Shown here: positions 1 through 10,908 of the stretch, one piece after another
Layout: each line of letters starts with the position of its first letter
Numbering within the stretch: the stretch's first letter is position 1
DNA from: Odontesthes bonariensis
Taxonomy: Eukaryota; Chordata; Actinopteri; Atheriniformes; Atherinopsidae
Reading direction: 5' to 3'
Assembly (NCBI RefSeq): GCF_027942865.1
Contig: NC_134526.1
Coordinates: 7,482,784 to 7,546,783 of the forward strand
DNA length: 64,000 nt
Made by a program: the position numbers and the translations under genes
Notes under the pieces: model-generated
The model's database searches: none
The model's input: only the letters and a program-made list of their open reading frames with translations
What the model was told of the DNA's origin: nothing

Positions 1-222
1 ACACTGCGAGTGGTCCCTTTCAATCCATCATTACAAACATAAGGGTTCAACTTGAATTTGGTGTGTGGGGGGCTGCCATCTGGCAGAATTATGATGGAAC
101 TTTTGACAGATAATTTGATCGTATTAACTCCTCTCTGCTCTGGCAGTGGGCAAAAAACCCCTGCTGATAGCATTAAAACCTTTATTTGCATTGAAAGCTA
201 ATTAATACAGGGTGTACAGTGT
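1..222. other. asic2 intron 1, no gene seen
   Basis: This is non-coding sequence downstream, on the minus strand, of asic2 exon 1. No splice-flanked coding segment or recognisable repeat was found here. It is assigned to the intron because no later asic2 exon occurs in the window. Confidence 0.5.
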
Positions 223-581
223 TACTGATCACCCATAAAATTATGACCACCTGCCTAATATAGAGTGTGCTCTCCTCATCCTGCCAAAAGAGCTCTGATC
301 TGAGCTCAAGATGAGGTCAAAGAACATCTGAAGGTGTGCTGGAGTGTCTTGTACCAGGAGCTTAGCAAAGGGCCCTGTGGGTCCCTCTGCAGAAAGTGGT
401 GCTGCCATGCTGTCTGGCTGTGGGGGGGTGGTTGGTCCACAGAAATTTTAAGGCAGGTGTCAAAGTGAAATCCAATGTGAGTCCCAGGATGCCGGTTTTC
501 CCAGCAGAATACTGCACTGGATCAAGATGACAAGTGTTAATTATTTACCTGTCGTGGTTTTAATGTTATGGCTGATCAGTA
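223..581. mobile_element. Decayed, internally deleted Tc1-like DNA transposon
   Basis: The left end (from 225) reads TGATCACCCATAAAATTATG and continues into GACCAC. The right end (to 580) is GTGGTTTTAATGTTATGGCTG followed by ATCA, and its reverse complement matches the left end with a few differences. These termini resemble the common fish Tc1-type ends that begin TGATCAGCCATAACATTAAA. The interior also looks like pieces of that element, for example the stretch on treatment of CCCAGCAGAA near 500. At about 360 bp it is far too short for a transposase and no frame is open, so it is a non-autonomous or eroded copy. The family name comes from memory of fish repeats; the inverted ends are seen directly. 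Confidence 0.7.
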
Positions 582-1833
582 TTCACAAACAGTAACAAAC
601 TTATTTCTGTGATATCCAGTCAAGACTCATTTAAGCTGCTCTGATATTTTGATCCACATAAGATAAGGTGACCCCGACAGTTACCTCAAGGTAAAAAATA
701 GTTTTTCTTAAGCATACCTTTGTTTTGTTAAATTCAGTTTAGCAAAGACTGACATGTCACAGATTGACAGATTTTTGACAGACAGATTGTCAGATAAATT
801 CATATTCACTTCAGAAATAAAACTGAAATTAGATCTGTCAGATCTGTCAGATCCATCTGAATAAAAGGCAAACTGGTGAGGACAGGACAGCATGTTAGGT
901 GTGCTGGCGTCTCTAAACTGACCCGAGGAGTAAGTGTGACAGAGCACAGGGTCTACCGTAACCCCTGTGAATTGGAATTGAATTGATCCAGGAAATCAGC
1001 AGCAATGCCTAACCCTAATGAATCCTGTTCAGTAGCATTCTGCTCTGTCAACCACACACCCACTTTCACGGACTCTCTGCCACCTCGACCCATCTTGCCC
1101 CCATGATGCAGTCAGCCAGGCATGAAACGCTACCATTTTGGGTGTTGCTGGAACAAAATCTCACGCATCCAAACTATGCGAACCCTGCTGTACTCTGCCA
1201 GTCGTGCTCACGCTGGGCAGATGTGCACGCAGATCCCAGATGAAACACTACAGCTCCCCTGCTGTCAGCACACCACCAGTCCCGACCTTCTGCCGTCACA
1301 ACTGATGCCGACGGTGAACGAGCATAATCACTTTACAGGGATGCACTCAGGAACACGAGCTGCTATCAACGCCAGCAGTGCGGGGCATGTTGTTGTTGCA
1401 TGACATGATAGAGGCAGTAACTAATGGTGCTCGCCTTGCTACAATGGTGCATGTGGTATCTCAGAATGGAGTTTGTATCCAGATCTGTGGACATCCAAGC
1501 AACTGCTCCTTGAATAATGGATATGAGGGGAAAGCAACAACTGCCAAAGCAGAGCTGTGAGGCCATGCTGAAGAGAGAAAGTAAAAAAAAGACAGTGCTG
1601 ACACAAACTTAGCAAGATATTATTAGACGGAGAACAGCTAAAAGTCTTGGAAAAGACTGTAGAAGACTTTTAACCCCCAGCTCCCAGTAGTGAATGAACA
1701 GAACGGAATAAAGTGAATAAAACAGGGTTATATCTGTAAACTGACTCACTTTTCTTTTACCAATGAAATAAACTTTTTGTATGTAAACCTAGTTACTGCA
1801 AGGAAGGATTAGAAATGATAAAATATTCATCTA
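582..1833. other. asic2 intron 1, no feature seen
   Basis: The stretch is non-coding. A few open frames of 60 to 93 codons occur on both strands, but they have no recognisable protein similarity, no splice context and no codon bias. A short imperfect repeat of the type CTGACAGATC is visible near 760-855. Confidence 0.45.
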
Positions 1834-2209
1834 CAGTGTTTCCCGCAGGAAATTGCTTAGTCAAGGTGGTGAGTCGTCAGCCAGGACCAGGGGTTTTGCG
1901 TGGATAGCGTTCCGTCGGGTGGCGGGGGGGGGGGGGGGGGGGGGGGGTACTTGGAATGGGACGGGGGCTGTTAGAGCAATAACGAAGCTGTTTAAGAGCT
2001 GTAACACTTTTTTATTTACATTATTAACTATTTACATTAACAACCAGTAGGTGTCGCAATTCAATATTATCAATGCTGTCTTTTAATGTCTGAGCCTGGC
2101 AAAGCATTATTACTTCGGTTTAAAAAAAAAAAACGGGAACGTTGGCAAGGCGGCAGTGCGAGTTTGCTAAGGCGGCCGCCTTAACTATAATGCGCTGCGG
2201 GAAACACTG
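1834..2209. mobile_element. Short hAT-like non-autonomous element
   Basis: The element has perfect 15-bp terminal inverted repeats, CAGTGTTTCCCGCAG at 1834-1848 and its reverse complement at 2195-2209. Ends starting CAGTGTTTCCC are typical of fish hAT elements. Only a 5-bp direct repeat, ATCTA (1829-1833 and 2210-2214), flanks it, not the 8 bp expected for hAT, so the class is tentative. The interior is non-coding and includes an uninterrupted run of about 24 G near 1924-1947. Confidence 0.75.
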
Positions 2210-3048
2210 ATCTATGAGCTCTTAGAGGAAAGTTTAGCCTAAATATTTCTGTCATTGAAGACTTTTGTTTTCAGTAAACACTAATTTCAACAGATGAAAT
2301 GTGTCATCGCCACCCAAACTCTTTATCCTCCAAGTGTTGACATGGGAACATGGTGCTTGCTGTTTTTATACTGCTGTCCTTCATGACTGGTGTCCCTCTG
2401 CAGCAAAAAGGTTGAACATGACCAGTCTGTCCTTTTGCACTAACAGTTCACTTAGAGGTAAGTGACACAAAGAAGTGCAGGTCGATGACAAATTGAACTG
2501 CCTCTAACTGCTTGTAGGAGCTATTTGTAAAGTTAGTTTTTGTTTTTTTGGTTCTAGTTGTAAATTCAATTTGCTAATTATGAGTAACTTTATTTGATTA
2601 ATTTCAGTGCTTTATTTAGATTAGATTTTTTGCTAATATTCTTTGTCAGTTATTTGTTTAGGATATTTTGGTAATTGGGTCACACTGTGTTGGTAGGTAC
2701 CTGGAGTACCAGCATGCACCTGGGTGGGCCAATGGTTTTTAAATGAGGGAAAAGGAGAGAGCAGCAGGCATGGTTTTCTTTGTTCTTTTATTTGTTTTAT
2801 TATTTTGAAATAAATCAGAAAATGCAAGAATTCAGCTTGGACATTCATCACCTTTTGCCTGCGTTAAACCACATCCCCCATGGTGCATCAGTGGCCTTTT
2901 GATTTTGTTCAGTTTAAAGTTTAGTTTGTTTTTTTTAAATGGACAAATAATCACTACACTGCGCAAGGAAACAGTCGCCATGAGAACCACGGGTAAGGAT
3001 TCTGTTGTTCATGCAGGGTTTGCTTTACCAAAGCAACACCAAATCAAG
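2210..3048. other. asic2 intron 1, no feature seen
   Basis: AT-rich non-coding sequence lies between two transposons. No coding exon, RNA gene or repeat boundary was recognised. Confidence 0.45.
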
Positions 3049-3056
3049 GAGGGAGG

Positions 3057-3904
3057 TAGGGCTGGGCGGTATGGCCTAAAATGTATACCCCGGTGAAATT
3101 TGAGCCACTGACGGTATACGGTATATATCGCGGTATGGTACTTTTGTATATAAACTACAACGGAACAGTTTCTCAGTGGTTACCATAGCACCAAATAAAC
3201 ACTTTCAATCAGGATGTTTGCAGCAATATTAAATTAAATGTATTGTGCAAAACAGAAAACACAGGAAATATAAAAAATATATATGTTATATTTATATTTA
3301 AAAAATAAGAAAAGGTACATTTCCTCGAATAAACTCTGTGAGAAAAGCCGCTGCCTCTTGGATAACGTAACTTTCATAGGCGCCTTCCACTTATTCAACA
3401 TGCTCAAATATGCGTCATGTTTCAGACACCCCATTTGTGCATGTTAAGCTGCTTGTTAATACGATAAGTTTTTTATTACTTTGCATGTCTTCCAAAAGAG
3501 AAAATAATCAGGATTTTGAGGATGTTACCTTTACACACCAGCTGAGACGCAGGGTAGCAAAACATTATGGGCGTGAAAACGAAACTTAGAAAATCGGCTC
3601 GGCGCATGCGCAAAACCACAAAGTAGCAAATCTCGACAAGTAGGAGAAATCGACAGAACACCGGCTTTGACTCGTTTCATATTCCGGAGCATGGTTAGCC
3701 CGCAGGTGGTAAAACAAATCACTCTTGTTACCTTGTCTTGCGATTACTGTCGCCCGTCATATCCAAGCGGATGTTCGAAACTTTGCATTACTGCCATCTA
3801 CAGGACTCATGAGCTATTGCGGTATAAGGTATGGCAAAAAAAATCTCTACCGTTGGTGAAAAATACCGCATAAGGTATGACACCGTGCATACCGCCCACC
3901 CCTA
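3057..3904. mobile_element. hAT-type non-autonomous transposon with perfect 8-bp TSD
   Basis: The left end is TAGGGCTGGGCGGTAT and the reverse complement of the right end is TAGGGGTGGGCGGTAT, 15 of 16 identical. The 8-bp direct repeat GAGGGAGG flanks it exactly (3049-3056 and 3905-3912). End sequence plus 8-bp target duplication support the hAT superfamily. The 848-bp interior has no long open frame. It carries CGGTATAC-type subterminal repeats near both ends and a central 109-bp segment that recurs inverted at 4692-4797. Confidence 0.88.
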
Positions 3905-4289
3905 GAGGGAGGCGTGGCTGGCAGCTGGAAGTTAGACATTACCAGGCCTCAGCGGAACAAAACTTTAATTTTTAAAAACAGCAGTAAACAGGTTTAGGGG
4001 TCACAGCACAACAAGGAGGAAAACAATAGAAAAACTGTTTTCTCAAAACGTTCTGACATTAGCGACAGAGCAGAAAGGAGCACAGCTTCGGGCCGTGTTG
4101 GGCTTTGAATTAGCAATGTTGTGTTTACATTCGGATTACATTTACATGACTATTCACATATGCATGAAAAGGCATTAATTTCATGCTTCCTTAATGTAGC
4201 TTTATAACAGGCACTATCGGAGCTAACTGAAGTAGAGATAGATAAGATTTAAATGATAATTAGTAAGCCATACATTTACTGCATGATGA

Positions 4290-5252
4290 TAGGGCTTAAA
4301 AAAAAATTTTTTTGGTTCCGGTTTCCGACCGACCCTGTCAATTTACGTGCGACCCAAATTATTTTATGAGCTTGGGGAAGAAAAAAAAAAAAAGAACACA
4401 AATACATTTTTTTTTAATGCAAACTATAATTCCGTTTATGTACAGCACCTCTTCATCCTGTACAAGGATGAGCGCATGCTCTCGGGAAAACAACGACTTC
4501 ACGTGAGATCTGCATGCAGACTGGGTCGGTAGCGCGTGTTATATGGTTGCGGGAGAAAGATGGATATATGCGTGGTCTCCATTGTTTCTCCATGCAATAG
4601 CGTGACAAACTAAATTGTAAGATTGGGTAGGAAATCTTTCGAAAATGTCCTTGAAGAAGTCAAGCAGTGCACTTGTTCATTTGTGTCGGCAGCCGGTGTT
4701 CAGTCGATTTCTCCTACTTGTCGAGAATTGCTACTTTGTGGTTTTGCGCATGCGCCGAGCCGATTTTCTAAGTTTCGTTTTCATGCCCATGTTTTGCAAA
4801 AAATAAGATATTTTTCATATCATACTATCATCATCATTTTTATGAATCTATATAGGCTACATAATATATATAAAAATATTTCAATTGTTTTGTGTTTGGC
4901 AGAATAGTAGAAGCAGGCAGTAATGTTGGACAACAGGGCTATGAGTCACAGAACACCAGAGTGACACTTTAACTAAACTATTACATTTATTTATGAAATA
5001 TTGCTTGAGATGTCTTCAATGCCAATGGTCCAGGTTGTATCGACTACATATGTTGTTCACATAAAAATGTGTGTGTGTGTAACATGCTGGGAGTATCCAT
5101 TGCTGCTGTAATAAAAAAATAAATTAAAAAAAATCTACCTATCACTCGCTGCCACTGGAAAAAAATAAATAAATAAATAAAATAAATTCCCTACCTACCC
5201 ATGACATCAACTGACAACCAACAGGAACCAAACTTTTTTTTTTTTAGGCCTA
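4290..5252. mobile_element. Probable non-autonomous DNA transposon (class unknown)
   Basis: The left end reads TAGGGCTTAAAAAAAAATTT and continues into TTTTGGTTCC. The right end, reverse complemented, starts TAGGCCTAAAAAAAAAAAAG and continues into TTTGGTTCC, so the ends form an imperfect inverted repeat. No target-site duplication was found and the exact limits are uncertain. Positions 4692-4797 are an inverted copy of 3557-3665 in the neighbouring hAT element. An AAAT-type microsatellite lies near 5158-5188. No frame is long enough for a transposase. Confidence 0.5.
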
Positions 5253-5649
5253 AGTAAGAATGTCAAGTTACCAATCTGTGAAATAATCCTTTAACTTTAA
5301 ATAATGGGAGCAAACAAGCTACTTTAACCACTTTTAAAGTAGTGGTTCCCTCAGTGGCAAAAATTCCCATAAATGTAGCCTTTGGGAGTTCAAAGCAAAG
5401 TACTTTTTCTTCTCCTCTGCTGTGGAGTGTCTGTAAGAGAAGGAGAGGACTGCAGCAGAACAGTGACGTTTATAACTAGTTTATAACTATTCTGTTAATG
5501 TAAGTGCAATAAAACACTTCCAACGAATGCAGATTAAAAAAGAAAATAAACTGCCAGAGTCAAAACGAAAAGTTCTTTGGTCTCCATCATAGAGAAACAC
5601 ATCCATCACTAGTTTCAGAACCAAACCGGCCTTTTCTTAGATCAAACTC

Positions 5650-6311
5650 TTTATGCAGGTATTACGCTTCGGATGCTTTCCGTACTTAGAACTGCTGCCA
5701 ACATTAATTTGGTATACTTCGCTCTGCGGCCACCAGGCGCCTGGCTGCCCCGTCACTCAGGGGTCCCTGCGCACGATCGACACGGTCACGGCTTTTCTCT
5801 GTTCTGGCACCCCGATGGTGGAACGATCTCCCGACTGATATCAGGACAGCTGAGTCGCTGCCCATCTTTCGCCGTAGGCTGAAAACCCACCTCTTCAGGA
5901 AAAACTACCCTGATCCGCCCTCTTAGGACAGCATCTGCGCCGTCCTAGTTCCTTACGCACTTATTGTTTCCTCCACCACTGGCACCCTCTATATTTTCAT
6001 TACCCCCTACCCGAACCAGGGTTTGAATCCCAGTCCTGCTTTTCTTACCTCTTTTATTTCTTCCCCTACCCGAACCAGGGTTTGCATCCCCACCCCGCTG
6101 TGACTGGTGTGCAGTTGGTGAGAGGCTGGTTGGTTATCGCACTTACTCTAGCACTAGTTTTGCTCTTAGCTGTTTGGTATTAGAAGGAAATGCACTTATG
6201 ATTTCTTGTGACCTGAAGTTCTTTTGCCTACCGATGTTGAACGCACTTATTGTAAGTCGCTTTGGTTAAAAGCGTCTGCAAAATGACCGTAATGTAATGT
6301 AATGTAATGTA
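5650..6311 (+). mobile_element. L2/CR1-type LINE, truncated 3' end
   Basis: Positions 5795-5926 read in one frame to a stop and contain WWNDLPTDIR and LPIFRRRLKTHLFRKNY, the C-terminal end typical of vertebrate L2-type reverse transcriptase proteins. The non-coding tail has the L2-type 3' motif GTAAGTCGCTTTGGTTAAAA followed by GCGTCTGC. It ends in a TAATG tandem tail at about 6289-6311. The upstream part is out of frame. This is a 5'-truncated, dead copy on the strand opposite asic2. Confidence 0.78.
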
Positions 6312-9300
6312 TTAACATTCAGCCTACTACAGACTTCAGCATACTTAAATAAATGAATTATTCCTTTGCTTCTCAGTGTTTTTGTAAGATTGCAGCTCAA
6401 TGTGGGATAAGAAGAGGGACAAGGTAAACAAAGAAACAGGCGAGACAGAGAATCAATCCAACTTTGGCCTCGTGGGGCCAATGAAAGTGATTTCCAGTCA
6501 TGCTGTCCTGCACACAAGCATCATTTTGACAAAAAGGCCGCACATCTTCCTGACACCTATCTGGGATTCTTTCCATCAGGACAGCGGCTGTATGTGGAGA
6601 CGGGGAGAGTCGGTGCCGACAGGAGAGCTGCCGATGGAATATCTTGACATTTTCATTTTTTGATCTAGGATTTATTTTGGCAGACAGTAAATAACAATGT
6701 AAGGTGGGAAAAATGTATTTCAAATTACACTGTTCAACCAACAATTGTACCATAGAGAGGTTTTTTGAAGCCATCCAGTTTTGTACCGTCTGATTGATGA
6801 GGTGGGCTAGAAATTAAAATCATTCAACGCCACAGCAAACTGAAACTGTACCTGCAAGAAGTCACATCCACCACCAAAATTAAACAAGAGTTTTGTGTCA
6901 GTACCACTGACAAACTACTGTGACTCAACATATATCTCTGTATCCCTTTAATCAGTGGTCACTTTCCATTAAAGCAGCCAAAATGTCTTCTTCCATGCAA
7001 ACAGACGCAGAAGGCCCCGAGCACACAGCCCTCAGGTGAGGAGGAAAGTTGAGATCAAAAGAGCTCCGAGGCAGCTTACAGAGATTAAAGAGAAAAAGAC
7101 GGGTGGACAAAAAGGGAGTCCAAAACAGTCTGTCAGCCCTTTAAAGTGGGTTTGTGACACCCCCCCCAAAACTACAGCGAGTCAGGTGGAGCATGTAAGA
7201 CTCGGCTCATACACTATGGAGGAGTAAATTGTGGAGAGGGAAAAAAGAATGAGACATGAAAGGGAATAGAGACGTCGAGCAAGAGGAGGGAAATAAAGGA
7301 AGCATAAAATCACATCTGGCCACCGCGTTGATAGAAAAAAAATGACTTTATCAGCATTCGAGTCCACACTCGTTTGACTCAAGATATACTGATCATATAC
7401 ACGGCAGGTGATGGATGAGGACGAGCTTCGCGTCACATGTTCAAAATGTAAAGTCATTCCGTTTCCGTGTCTATATTGAACAGTGTGATCCTCACCATCT
7501 TTACAGGAGTGTAATGCAGCAGCCACACACTCAAACTGTCACTTTGTTGTGACAAATGTGCGACCTTGTCGGCATCCAATCCATCAGGTAAATAGATTGG
7601 AGCCTTCTCTCGAAACTGACAAACATAACAATGGGAATTTTGGGTACTGCCAGTGTTGGTTCATTCTGAAAAAAAAAACTGAAAACTTTATGCTAATAAA
7701 GCATAAAATCTGGAGGTTTATGTCACACAGCACGGCTTCTAAAATGATGTATTCCAGTCTGCCATCTGCTTTGTTTCTCCAGCATGTTTTGTGTCTTTAC
7801 CCACAGAGGCTGGACTTGGCAGCACAATAATCCATGGAAAGAAAGGACATTTTTAAAGTGAGACATGTAAATACAATGAGTTTTAGTCACGTTGTTTTCC
7901 TAATCGTTAACATAAGCTTTTATGCATAACCTTCACCAAGTAGTTTGTAATATGTAAAACATCCATTAAACAGCAACTGAAAAGCACAAGGAAAAAAAGA
8001 TGAATCCTGAAATGATATTTCAAAGTCAAGTATGTAGCTCCATCCATCCCCCCAACCGCATTGTCATCTCTTAAAAGTGATGCAGGTGTTCTTTTGTAAC
8101 ACTTTCCCAAAAATACAGTTTACTATAGAGTCTGTAGAAACTAATCAATCTGAAGTATGAGTATGCGGTACTCTTTTTTTTTTTCCTGTCAGACTTGGCT
8201 GAAATACTATGTTGATGTAGGATATTCTAACAGCTTATTGAGGAGTCAGACCACATACCTCTAACCTTCTAAGGCTGCATGAAGTACAAGTAATCTTAGG
8301 TTACACCGACAGCTGCCAACATCTTTTGGAGTTGGCAGTTATTTAGAGTTCACAGTTTCAACAACACCAAAATATATTCCAATGCTGTTTCTACTGCACC
8401 CAAACTTCAAATTACTGTTGTATGACCTTTGAGCAAGTAACAGTATTTTCAACAATGCCCTTACTGTCTGCACACACAGGTTAACAAAGAGAGGATTCCC
8501 AAAGCCGATCAAGAAGGTGCACAAGCAGGCCTTTGGAGGTTAACCACCGATGGAGACCGCATAGAATTTTCACTGAGTGGTATCTAAACAAGCCAGGGGA
8601 AGCCAAGTTAACTAGGCGCTTGACCTTTGATTTCATACACATTAGTCAATATCTGCTGAAAGCAATTCATAGTGTCAAGCAGCTGCATCAAAGACACACA
8701 GCACAAACAAAGACTGACTGCATATGACAGCACATTACAGTGCAAAACCCCACACACAGGAAAACATAAAAACACCCTGCAGCACCGAAAAACAAACACT
8801 CACGAACCAACACACACACTGAGGCACGCTCCATCTCCCCTCTTGGGGCCATGAAGTAGGTCTAAGGACAGCCTGCTTAGGTAATGGGCTGTATTCCACT
8901 TCTCTCCTCTTTCCCAGCTCCCTCTTCCCTTAAGTGTGAATGCCAGCAAACATCTCCAACTGTGACTCCATGTCCCAAACTAACAGCCTCCTGCCTCCAG
9001 AGGCCTGCTGGGTGGTTTCTTCAAATCCGAGAGATAAGACATTCGGCTTTTCAGCTGAAATACAAGATTAGGATGGGGCTGATCAAAACGTTTATGATAG
9101 ATTCATGACTATACAAAGCTCCATTTACTCCCAACTCATTGTAAAGTCAAACTATGCCCTATTCAAAGACCTGGTAAAAAAAAAAAAAAAAGTTCTGATG
9201 TTCATCCAAATAATGAACAAATACAACATTAAAGACATTAAAATGACGGTTTGTTCATTGGCTGGACATGACGAGATGAATGTGGCTTCTGAGAAACCAG

Positions 9301-9889
9301 GAGATTTGTCAGTATTGGTTGACATTTCACAGACTAAATGATTAATACATTTAAAAGAATGGCACAACGGGCAGGCATCCTTCACCAAGTGACCCATCTC
9401 TGCAGCAAAATGTATTCTTTTGTTAGCATTTCTCTAACTCTCAACCAAGCTCCGAGACAAAGAAAATTCTGCATACTGCTGACAAACAAATCAACCATGA
9501 CCCTTAAACCTCAGCCTAATGAAAAGGAATAATCGTAAGATTTACCAGTGATGGAATCCTCAGCTGCAGGCAACACTTTTAAGCAGTCTGTTTTGTATCT
9601 AAGCAACACTGAAGATCAACCTTCGTCTTTGGCATCTGTATCTGAATATTATGTTGTACTGAGAACTTAAATCCATAAAAAAGCTCCTCCTTCCACAAAG
9701 CTTAGAGAACAGCTGGATTTTTTCCTGACATACTGTTTGACAGAAAATGCAAAATGTTTACAAATCTTAACAAAAGCCCATTGAGAGATTGGTACCACTC
9801 ATATAGTTTAATAGTTATATTTACATTACACAGTCTCATTCACATACATGTACTTGTCGGCTGCCATGTTGCTCTGTTTTCTATCTGTT
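6312..9889. other. asic2 intron 1, no feature seen
   Basis: About 3.6 kb is non-coding. Open frames up to 125 codons (for example minus 6397-6774) have no recognisable domains and overlap others on the opposite strand. No repeat boundary or splice-flanked exon was found. Confidence 0.5.
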
Positions 9890-10004
9890 ACTTAGACCAG
9901 GGGTGGCCAACCCGCGGCTCTTTGTCTGGTTTCATGCGGCTCTTACGTTCATACCAATTTTATTTATTTATTTATTTTATTTTTTCGCTCGTTTAAGTTC
10001 AATA

Positions 10005-10118
10005 CAGCAGCGGTCTCCAACCCTTTTTTGCTCCATGGACCGGTTTAATGTCAGACAATATTTTCACGGACCAGCCTTTCAGGTGTGGCGGATAAATACT
10101 ACAATATAAAATAATACA
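10005..10118. mobile_element. Left end of a second hAT-like element
   Basis: CAGCGGTCTCCAACCCTTTT starts a segment like the fish hAT family whose ends read CAGCGGTCCCCAACC. It is interrupted by the third element and may resume after 10481 (TGTGGTATTTAGTAAACAAA). The matching right end was not located, so its extent is uncertain. Confidence 0.5.
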
Positions 10119-10126
10119 ACTAACAC

Positions 10127-10473
10127 TAGTGATGGGCCATGCGCACAAGCATCGGCTCTGAGAGCCGGCTCTTTGTAATGAATCAGAAGAGCCGGCTCGC
10201 ATCAAGTGAGAGCTGACTCCAAGTTTTTTTTCCATTCGCTGCTTATAAATGCAATAAAAAATTGAAATAAACAAATGTAAAAGTGGTTTTGTCACAGAAT
10301 AAATGCAAAGAATTAGGCAATTATAAGGTCTCTCATAAAAACATTGAAAGCAAAAGGGTTTTCAACACATAAACCATGATTTTTTTTTTTGCAAAGTTAA
10401 GGTAAAATATAGGCTACAAAAGATCCTAAATAAGGAGCCGGCTCTCGGAAAAGAGCCGAACTTCCCATCACTA
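10127..10473. mobile_element. Innermost hAT element with perfect 8-bp TSD
   Basis: The left end is TAGTGATGGG and the right end is its mirror, CCCATCACTA. Both ends carry the subterminal GAGCCGGCTCT and AAGAGCCG motifs in inverted orientation. The 8-bp direct repeat ACTAACAC flanks it exactly (10119-10126 and 10474-10481). At 347 bp it is non-autonomous. It is the youngest of the three nested insertions because it splits the second element. Confidence 0.88.
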
Positions 10474-10908
10474 ACTAACACAGACTCTGTGGTATTTAGT
10501 AAACAAAATAATAAACTTGAATCCACTGTGTACTTGTGTGTAACTTTATTAGCAGCGTCCTCCTGACGTAACATCCTCTCTGCCTCCTAACGCTCTCTGG
10601 TCGCTATGGTAACGCTTAAACATGCCTTCAAAATGCAGCTTTCTTTTTTTTTAGTGGTCACAGCCTCTTCTTCCGTCTCGTCACTGGGAAGAAGCTTTCC
10701 AAACACGTCTGTTTTTGACTCATTTTGCTCGGTTCGTGGGTTTAATATCAGTGTTGATGTGTCACGTGACCGAGACGAGAGCGAGTCAAGAACAGACGGA
10801 TGGAACGGAGAAAATTCATTCATTTTTCAAAAAATGTGGCTCTTTGTGGTAACACAGTAAAAAATGCGGCTCTTAGTCTCTGACTGGTTGGCCACCCCTG
10901 ACTTAGAC

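Larger units (their letters stand above)
9898..10900. mobile_element. Outer hAT element containing nested insertions
   Basis: It has perfect 15-bp terminal inverted repeats, CAGGGGTGGCCAACC at the left and its reverse complement at 10886-10900. The 8-bp direct repeat ACTTAGAC flanks it exactly (9890-9897 and 10901-10908). The ends and the 8-bp duplication fit the hAT superfamily. The interior includes a second hAT-like left end near 10005 and a complete third element at 10127-10473. The subterminal repeat GCGGCTCTT occurs near both ends. No transposase frame remains. Confidence 0.9.

Noticed and set aside
3531-4907. Two similar short proteins (SPTCR-LLLCGFAHAPSRF) at 3531-3722 and 4623-4907
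   Set aside because: They are translations of the shared 105-bp transposon segment, not a gene family.
6397-6774. 125-codon minus-strand open frame in asic2 intron 1
   Set aside because: No recognisable domain, overlaps other frames, and no splice or promoter context.
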